A DNA stretch of 64,000 nt from Limanda limanda (taxonomy: Eukaryota > Chordata > Actinopteri > Pleuronectiformes > Pleuronectidae). A program made the position numbers and the translations under genes. Location of the stretch: positions 33,529,041 to 33,593,040 of the forward strand of contig NC_083638.1 of the NCBI RefSeq assembly GCF_963576545.1, given 5' to 3'. The notes below the pieces were generated by a model, which worked only from the letters and a program-made list of their open reading frames with translations, was not told the DNA's origin and did no database searches. Below, in pieces: positions 56,766 through 64,000 of the stretch; position 1 is the first letter of the stretch, and each line of letters opens with the position of its first letter.

Positions 56766-58260
56766 CAACAACCTTTTAACAAGGTAAAAAGAACGTAGAA
56801 ACCTCAGAGATCCATGTGAGGTATTCCTTTCCCAGGACGGACAGAAATGCAATAAATGACAACTGTAATGGAGAACATCAGAAAGATAAAGCGTATTTGC
56901 AGCATTGATTAGAATAAATACTTTGTAGCATAATGGAAGGTCAATGAATTGATGGATTATTGTCAGTAATGGTCGAGTATCTGAGGAGAAATATAATATA
57001 TCTAGCAGTCTTGTTTTAATCATAGTCCATGGTCAGCAACCACCACGATCATGACCCACCATCAAGATCGGATGCCACCAGTCCACAGACATTGTACACT
57101 GCCACCATTTGGATCCACCATCAGCTGCCACCTCAATCGTGGTCCACCACCATTATCAGATGCCAACAAGATACAGGATCCGCCATTGTTATCACGATCA
57201 GCCAGCACGATACAGAATCCGCTTTACAGGATCCACCCTTACGATCATGATCTCTAATTCGCGCTCCACCATCATAATCCACAATCTGCAGACAATAAGG
57301 AAAGGGACTCCGGGGAAGAAGTCAAGTCTTAACATGTATTGATGAGATATGAATTTCTTTTATGTGATAAAGATTGAGAAGAGGAAGGAGAAGCTTGGAA
57401 GAGAAGCTCCATGTGTCATGTGTCCCCAAAGATTTTAGACCTATAATAGCATTACTAAGAGCAGGTCTAACACAAGTTGGACTAGCTCTAACTATAATCT
57501 TGATCGTAAAGGAAGGTTTTAAGTTAGCCTGAATTATGGGAGCGCAGTGCTCTAGTGGGTTGATAAGGTACTATCAGCTCTTTGACGTATACTGGTGCCA
57601 TATTATTAAGGGCCTTGAAGGTGAGGAGGAGAATTTTAATTTCTATTCTAGATTTAACCGGAAGCCAGTGTAACGAAGCTAAAACTGGAGAAATGTGGTC
57701 TCTTTTCTTAGTTCTTGTCAGGACACGTGCTGCGGCATTTTGGACAAGCTGCAGAGTCTTTAACGACTTTCTGCTGGAGCTTGATAATAAGGAATTACAA
57801 TAATCCAGTCTGGATGTAACAAAGGCGTGGACTAGTTTTTCTGCATCTTTTTGCGAAAAGGACATGTCCAATTCAAGCATGGACCGGCACTAACTATAAG
57901 CTTTATCGTAAAGGAAGGTTTTAAGCCTACTCTAAAACTACAGATGGTGTCTGCCTCCCGAACTGAAAGTGGGAGATGATTCCACAGGACAGGAGCTTGA
58001 TAGCTGAAAGCTCTGGCTCCTACTCTACTTTAAGAGACTATAGGGACGACAAGTTAGCCTGGTTTTTGTTGCGTCTTTTTGAGTCTAATTCAGGATCACT
58101 CCCAAGTTCCTGACTGTTTCATCGGAAGCAAGGCCAATGTCGTATAGCAGCTATATCATTTGATAATGTATCTCTAAGGTGTTTAGGGCCAAGTATTAGA
58201 ACAGTATTAGAATATAAGAGTCTAACAAGAGAAAATTGGGGGTCATCATGGTTTTAGTTC
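56766..58260 (-). mobile_element. L2/Maui-like LINE, two joined minus-strand fragments
   Basis: Segment 56766-57880 is the 3' UTR plus a C-terminal coding frame (57880-57524: DAEKLVHAFVTSRLDYCNSL-LSSSSRKSLKTLQLVQNAAA, HISPVLASLHWLPVKSRIEI). A 135-base block missing at about 57518 is found at 57922-58056, next to a further piece (58062-58260) that reads LLYDIGLASDETVRNLGVIL. So two incomplete copies, or one rearranged copy, lie end to end. Confidence 0.7.
57524..57880 (-). pseudogene. L2-like LINE reverse transcriptase, C-terminal fragment
   Basis: An uninterrupted frame of 118 codons covers the C-terminal region of the LINE protein: SQKDAEKLVHAFVTSRLDYC, QLVQNAAARVLTRTKKRDHI, LLTFKALNNMAPVYVKELIV and YQPTRALRSHNSG. 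It is the best preserved copy of this segment in the window. The polymerase active site is not included. Confidence 0.8.
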
Positions 58261-58268
58261 ATAATTAC

Positions 58269-58625
58269 CAGTGGTGTAAAGTAACGGAGTAAAAGTACTT
58301 GGTTACAGTACTTGAGTCGTTTTTTTGAGGATCTATACTTTCGTTTAGTATTTATATTATTGGGGACTTCTACTTTTACTGCACTACATTTAAAAGAAAA
58401 AATATATACTTTTACTCCGTTACATTGACATTGAATACCTCGTTACTTGTTACAAATTAAAATCTGAATATAATTTTAATTGTCTCTCATCACGATATTG
58501 GATTTTTTGGATATTTATTGGATCCGGTCAATGCGTGTTTGCGCGAGAGCGGACGGTGCCTCGTGAGGATAACCTGAGGGCGTCACGGGAGATAAGCCGT
58601 CAACCCGACTACACCACCATGGCTT
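58269..58625 (+). mobile_element. Terminal part of a CAGTGGTGTAAAGTA hAT element
   Basis: CAGTGGTGTAAAGTAACGGA resembles the ends of Tol2-group hAT transposons (CAG-GGTGTAAAGTA). Subterminal repeats of AAAAGTACTT, GTTACAGTACTTGAG and TTTTACTCCGTTACAT support it. The transposase fragment at 59032-59362, in the same direction, may belong to the same element, with the copy at 58626 nested between. Confidence 0.6.
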
Positions 58626-59031
58626 TGATGATACAGGCAAAGTGTTAGAAGATATTATTAAAACCTATTAATGACTCGGCTCTGTAACTCCGCTGTTAAA
58701 TCGAATCTGAACGTTATTTGCTGTAAGTTGTTTTATGTATTTTTAAATTAAAAGGCTTGTGTGGAACAGATATTTCGAGCAAGCAAAACTAAGCTGTTTT
58801 AATGTAATTGATGAATTGGATCAATAATCTGGCTGCAGTTCACCACCTCACGTCTGCATCGCCACTTTCCCGTCTCCAAAACGTTTGTACGCATGGGTCA
58901 GAGTTTGCGTGGAAATACGCACATTTGTCCGTCAAGTTTGTTTTTATAAATCCTAACGTTTGCGTGAGAAGTGGCGTACGCACGTTTCAAGCCCCTTTTT
59001 GTTCGTACGCAACGGTTATAAATGAGACCCC
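58626..59031 (-). mobile_element. Partial second copy of the GCGTACGC TIR element
   Basis: Read inverted, 59031-58626 matches 9516-9920: GGGGTCTCATTTATAACCGT, GCGTACGC at 58974-58981, GTTTTGGAGACGGGAAAGTG and AATAATATCTTCTAACAC. The other end is missing. It abuts a hAT transposase fragment at 59032. Confidence 0.8.
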
Positions 59032-59362
59032 TTGCCTGTAGACATTTGGGAGGTTCCCATACCTTTGATGTTTTGGCCACTGCACTCAATGACATCCATT
59101 CAGAATATTGAATCAGGAACAAAATTGTGAGAACAACCACCGACAACGGTTCCAACTTCCTAAAGGCTTTCAAAGTTCTCGGGGAGGAGACAAACAACAA
59201 TGAAGTCCGTGGTGATGCAGAACCAGGGGAGGAAGAAGAGAATGAGGGTGAGGAAGGAGTGGAGTTCGCTGAAGTGTCAGAGTTCCTAAATCATAATGAT
59301 TGATCAGAATTTGAGCTCCCAAAGCATCAACGCTGTGCCTGCCATTTGCTTAATTTGGTTAA
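59032..59362 (+). pseudogene. hAT transposase catalytic-domain fragment
   Basis: The plus strand reads ACRHLGGSHTFDVLATALND-IHSEY, then KIVRTTTDNGSNFLKAFKVL, an acidic loop (EPGEEEENEGEEGVEFAEVS) and LPKHQRCACHLLNLV. TTDNGSN and CACHLLNLV are the second catalytic D block and the conserved Cys/His motif of hAT transposases. A stop falls before the IRNK and SEFELPKHQ segments. The fragment ends exactly at the left arm of the inverted repeat at 59363. Confidence 0.8.
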
Positions 59363-59599
59363 GCCTTGTGAGTGTTGGCCTCTTTCTTCATGAAGCTACC
59401 AATGAAACTGTCACTATATAGCTTACTGATGTGCAACATGTTATGCTGTTGTCTTATTAGTAGAGTTTGGTGTTTGATTAAGTGCAGAAGGAGGTAATCA
59501 TTTTTAAATATGCAAACACTTCCTAAATGAGATTACTTAAGTAAAGAAGCATGCCCCAATTTTAAAACCTACCATTTCTATTTGACATAGATAAACACA
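59363..59599 (+). repeat. Left arm of a 237-bp inverted repeat
   Basis: This arm is the reverse complement of 60331-60567. Both arms are 237 bases with no indels and, by my count, 6 mismatches (97.5% identity). The 731-bp spacer is AT-rich with no gene seen. The arm starts directly after the hAT motif CACHLLNLV. Confidence 0.93.
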
Positions 59600-60330
59600 C
59601 TTTAATGTGTTTATTTTTCTCACTTTATGACTGGACACTGGGATTAACTCCACGTTTCACTCAGTTATAAAAAGTTGACCAAATTATCTTATATATTCTT
59701 CCTGCTGTTAAGAAGCAAATCAATTGAAAATTAAAGAGACAGTCGATGCTGAACTGCCAACGATGCATACAGATAATTAATTTGATCTCAGCGTCTGTAT
59801 AACAACTACAAAGATGGAGACAAATAAGAAGAAATATTCTCAGATTACAGTCATTACATAATACCTAATAATAATCCAGTGTGTCTGAATCTGGTCATTG
59901 GATGTACCATTTTGCTTATATATTCCTGTCCATATGGTGGCAGAAACCAGGAAACAGGCTCACAGGATTAACTCAGCCAATATTATAATACATGGCTAAT
60001 GAACCCAATAGTCTGTGATTATGGTTTAAGCAAAGTGAGTGACAAAGAGGTGACAGAGCTTATTTGAGCCAGGCTGGTTTTACCACTGTTCACAATTCAG
60101 TGTTTGGGCTCAGGAGATGATGGCCCTCAGTCCCTTGATACCTTTTTAATAATTCTGCACTGTTTCAAGCACATAAAACACAACGCATAAATCCACTGAA
60201 AATACAACATACTGTATAACTGTAGGTTGAAGTCAACATACAATTGAATAAATAATATAGAATAAAACAAAAACTGATCTGTTCATGTATATAGTTTTTT
60301 ATCATCTAAAGTAAACAGAAACCAAGTAAA

Positions 60331-60567
60331 TGTGTTTATCTATGTCAAATAGAAATGGTAGGTTTTAAAATTGGGGCATGCTTCTTTACTTAAGTAATCT
60401 CATTTAGGCAGTGTTTGCATTCTTAAAAATGATTACTTCCTTCTGCACTTAATCAAACACCAAACTCTACTAATAAGACAACAGCATAACATGTTGCACA
60501 TCAGTAAGCTATATAGTGACAGTTTCATTGGTAGCTTGATGAAGAAAGAGGCCAACACTAACAAGGC
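60331..60567 (-). repeat. Right arm of a 237-bp inverted repeat
   Basis: It pairs with 59363-59599. Outside the arm (from 60568) the sequence no longer matches the hAT fragment, so only the arm is duplicated. Confidence 0.93.
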
Positions 60568-62430
60568 ATTGTTCTAAAAGAGACACAGAATACATCAAGT
60601 TTTTTATGATGCTCCTAAATATGTCAGATCTGCTGTGCCAAAGCAATTTGGTACTTGATTTGCATTATCTCTGATCCAGGCTGAGTGCAGCTGCTGTTGG
60701 GTTATGTAATATGATGCTCCATATGTTCCACATGACTAATTACACTATACAAAAGCAGGAGGGAGGAGGGAGTGCTTGGGTAGGGAGAAAGGGGAGGAGA
60801 AGGAGGAGGATGAACAATGAAGAAGAGGATGAAGATATTGTATGAGTTTTAGGAGATGATGAGGATGAGAAAGAGGGGGATGAAATAGAAATAATACTAT
60901 CATTAGTTCCTGTTCCTTCAGTTTATATCAACAAGTGTGATCAGCCTTGCAGCCTGTGTTTCCCTGTCTCCATCCCCACTGTTCTCCAATCAGGCCAAAT
61001 GGATTTTGATAGCTGCGGACTTTGACCTACTTTGCAGAACAATAGCCCCCCATGGCTCCTTGAGACATGATTTGGTTTGGAGGTCACCCGGGCTTGAAAA
61101 ACACAGAGCGGGCTAGAAGGGGGGGGCTGTCTAACCCCTTCCTCCTTTCAGAAGCATACCACCATCCTCCTTGACCTCAAGTGACAAAGACTCTACAGGG
61201 TTAAAAAAAGTAGATCCCAAGAGTGTCCAGCCTCTATCAGGCTTTACCAGCTGTCTCTTTAACTCTACCTTTGTACAGTTATAACAGACACACAACATTG
61301 GGCGTCTTTGTCTGTGCTGTATGGCCTCAATACACGCAGTTCTACACACCTCCATTATTACACTGAGGGGATTTACTGCGTTTGCTCCACTTCCAAAGGT
61401 GTCTGTTTGGAGGGGGCCACCCTAATACTGCTAACACTAAGCTCATAATTGCGCAACTTGATCAATGCTTGTGTCTTGCACGCTTTTATTGTATTGCTTT
61501 AACCAATGGAAAACTATGAAGTTTATGAATTGTTTTCTCAAGCATCTTACTGGGCTGGGCACCTCGAGATAATGCTGAAAATATCATGATTCTGCCCCTG
61601 GAACTTAAATAAATAATTGAAAAGGGCTGTTTTTGGACCTGACTTTGTGGACATATACCTTGTTATCCTTGGGTTTAGATTTGTGTTTTGTTTTGTTTTT
61701 GTCCCTGAGTTGCCCATTTCCAGATTTTTTTGTATTGTGTGTGTCTACCGCTTGATTTCCTGCCTTTTTGTGTTTTCCTGCCCTTGTGATTATCTGCACC
61801 TGTTCCTAGTGTGTTTCACCTCCATTCAGCTCCTTGGTCCGCTACAATCCAGTCTGCTAGTCCATAGGGACTGTAACTGGTGGTGGTTTAGTTTTATCTG
61901 CTCACTGTTTCGTGTTGTGCTAGCAAAGCAAGTAATTTCTCATGCAACTTCTTCAGAACTCACACCTGGTTACTCTCCCCTCTCTCATTCCATACATGGT
62001 CTCCGTGACCTTGCATAGTCGGAAAGACCCAAACGTGCGTGTTGACGTATGTGTTTCACATGGTATTTTACTTTCTGTCCAGCGGATCTTAATTTCAGTT
62101 TGTCAAGCTGACTTAATTTCTGTTGCGGTCATTGTACCAATTTATATTTTTTGTTGCCATTTTATATAATTTGGTCTTGGACCTTAATTTTCGTACGGCC
62201 AAATCACCACGGTATGTTACTTTCGGTCCAGCAGACCTTAGTTTTAGTTCAGTCTGGCTGACCTTTGTTGTGTTCTACATTTTAGACCCCACATCACTCC
62301 TTACACATTTAAAAAATATTTTATTTGTTTTTCTGCTCACCTCAATGTCTCTTATTATGATGTCTTAGATGTTGATCTCCAGACCTTTATCATGTATCAT
62401 TATCACTCATGTTGCAAAAAGGATTCTAAC
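60568..62430. other. Non-coding stretch, no gene seen
   Basis: This 1.9 kb includes a purine-rich GGAGGA/GAAGAGGATGA tract (60760-60890) and a T-rich block (61610-61800) whose CCTGCCTTTTTGTGTTTTCC and GATTATCTGCACCTGTTCC words resemble LTR-type sequence. I could not find both ends of any element. Open frames here (61617-62018, 62123-62368) follow T-rich composition and lack motifs. Confidence 0.4.
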
Positions 62431-62439
62431 AAGACCATA

Positions 62440-64000
62440 ATACATCCGGAGGAGCATGAAGAGGAGAAGCCGGGGACTACACGCAGAACCCAGAGGCAGT
62501 GGGTTAATAAGATTCACTCAATAAAATATCTTACACCGGAACAGCAAAAATAAAATAACACGACCGGCATAGAAACGAATGTTAAGTGGATGAAAAATAC
62601 ACCTCACCATCAAGCTGAATCAGTGGGAGCCCTGGGCTTGTTTCTCTGCAACGAGATGGTCCCATCTAGGGGTGATGGGAGACAATGACACCCGCAGTGT
62701 GTTCCTTATGTCCAGTCTGCTCTGTAATTTCTTGGTTGCTGTCAATGCAGAAAAGCCCGCTTCACAAAGATAGGATGTTTTAAATGGTAGCAGGGTTTTC
62801 AGTGCTCTTGTGGCGATGTCAGGATATTCTGGCTTGATTTCATCCAGAACATCGGCAGAGTTGTTGTCTCAAACGTACGTTTAAGGTCACCATCATTTGC
62901 GAACTCCAGCAGCTATTCCTCTTGTTGCACAGACATGCTCGATTCGCCCGGTTTGTTCACAAACGGGTCACGGATCCATTCCTTCGCAGTTCGTGGGTCT
63001 TTTGTGGTAGGGAAGTAGTGCTCAAACTCTTGTAAAAGCAAAGACAGGTGATTGTGCACCAGCTGGGACAATGGAGGCTCGGGCCCAGTCTCTTCCAAAA
63101 CCCCTGCTAATGTTTGAAACATGTTAAATATCCCTCTGTCCACTCGCCGCCCCCACAATTCCAGTTTGGCTTTGAATGCAGCTACTTTATATGGCAACTT
63201 GAACACAGTTGTCATTTTCCCCTGAAGTGACAGATTGTGTTCATTGAGCAGATTGAATATGTTGCACAGGTAAGCGAGTTTGGCGACTCATTCCTTGTCA
63301 CTGAAATGAACCGACAGTGGCAAGTTTTTTTCCAATAGAAATCTCTGCAGCGGCTCTCGTAACTCAAACACTCTGGCCAGTGATCTTGCTCTGGATAGCC
63401 ATCTTATTTCTGCGTGTAAGAGAAGGAGTTTGTGCTCCGTGTTCATCTCTTCTCAAAGCTGCTCGAACAGACAGGAGTTGAGCGCATGTGCTTTTATGAG
63501 GTTAATAACTTTAACGACATCATTCAAGACACTGTGAAATTTAGATGACATTTTTCGGCTAGCCAGCATTTCCCTGTGAATGACACAGTGTGTGGACTCA
63601 TATTCAGGTGCAACCTTAATCCGCGCAGTTTAACCAGACAGCCGTCCGGTCATGGCAGCAGCTCCGTCCGTGCACACAACGACACAAAAGGACCAATTCA
63701 GTTTTTCTGACATATAATCATTCAGAGACTTGAAAAGTTCTGCGGCTGTGGTGTTGGTTGGCAACAACAGTGCACATAACATATCCTCATGCGCATCCTC
63801 CTGATAAAGATATCGCACATAAACAAGTAGTGTTGCCTTGTTGTCAATATCCATAGACTCATCAACCTGGATTGCGAACCACGGTGACCTTTTAATCCTC
63901 TCCAACAATTGCGTCTCGATGTCCTCCGCTATGTCCTCAATGCACCTGGTGACGGTGCTAGCCGAAAGAGGCACCTGTCCTATCTTTTTAGCTGCACCCT
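62440..64000 (-). pseudogene. hAT transposase (SCAND3/ZBED5-like), C-terminal part, cut by window edge
   Basis: Minus-strand frames give the catalytic region LERIKRSPWFAIQVDESMDI-DNKATLLVYVRYLYQ and CVVVCTDGAAAMTGRLSG (63974-63630; DES and TDGAAAMTG are the DDE-fold motifs). Degraded frames follow (63600-63216), then FKLPYKVAAFKAKLELWGRR, LLLQEFEHYFPTTKDPRTAK and DPFVNKPGESSMSVQQEE (63215-62913). Near 62900-62640 comes the hAT C-terminal domain in broken frames, ending close to the CTGAATCAGTGGGAGCCCTG shared with 30948. The family is a hAT transposase that also gave rise to vertebrate SCAND3/ZBED5-type genes. Frameshifts argue against a host gene. The N-terminus lies beyond the window. Confidence 0.82.

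Noticed and set aside
61617..62368. 133- and 81-codon plus-strand frames rich in F, V and L
   Set aside because: The hydrophobic look follows from T-rich DNA; there is no signal peptide architecture or homologous motif that I recognise.
62913..63974. Domesticated SCAND3/ZBED5-type host gene
   Set aside because: Frameshifts between the coding pieces and the presence of a second, deleted copy at 30740-32844 point to a dead transposon.

Overview
This window is vertebrate nuclear DNA, almost certainly from a teleost fish. The one ordinary cellular gene I can support is a complete five-exon cyclin D1 gene (ccnd1) on the minus strand, positions 14845-18170. All five exons have GT/AG boundaries and the predicted protein is 292 residues. 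Nearly everything else is transposable-element sequence of families typical of fish genomes: L1-clade, L2/Maui-like and Rex1/CR1-like LINEs, a Ty1/copia element, Tc1-like transposons, several hAT elements, and non-autonomous terminal-inverted-repeat (TIR) elements. I see no bacterial genes, CRISPR array, rRNA or convincing tRNA gene.

Layout. Positions 1-12002 are mainly one old, broken L1-clade LINE (plus strand). It is split by at least five later insertions: a TIR element at 1113-1491, an unidentified block holding an L2-like LINE at about 1625-4160, a copia element at 4704-8500, a 1.1-kb TIR element at 9516-10616, and a hAT element at 10688-11706. Positions 12180-18560 hold ccnd1: 3' UTR, five coding exons, and a 5' flank with a perfect CRE palindrome and a long G-tract. 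Positions 18561-30190 are non-coding DNA with a 2.1-kb hAT that carries a second nested element, a (CT)n microsatellite, further hAT and MITE copies, and an L2-like relic. Positions 30222-34965 contain a three-deep nest: a 267-bp TTA-flanked MITE inside a 1.3-kb element inside a hAT copy. Positions 35316-38987 hold two Tc1-like elements; the second is itself split by a 695-bp insertion. Positions 40185-42310 are minus-strand L2-like LINE pieces. Positions 43438-49220 are a nearly full-length L1-clade LINE with a perfect 15-bp target duplication, inserted into an older L1 relic. Positions 50161-64000 contain a hAT element, a probable solo LTR, a Rex1-like LINE, opposed L2-like copies, a hAT transposase fragment beside a 237-bp inverted repeat with 97.5% arm identity, and part of another hAT transposase that runs off the right edge.

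How it fits together. ccnd1 encodes the D-type cyclin that activates CDK4/6 at G1/S; it is intact and looks functional. None of the transposable-element reading frames is intact: each has frameshifts, stops or deletions. The value of the window beyond ccnd1 is its insertion chronology, which can be read from target-site duplications. No novel defence, biosynthetic or regulatory system is evident. The least explained structures are the 237-bp inverted repeat and several TIR families that I could not assign to a superfamily.
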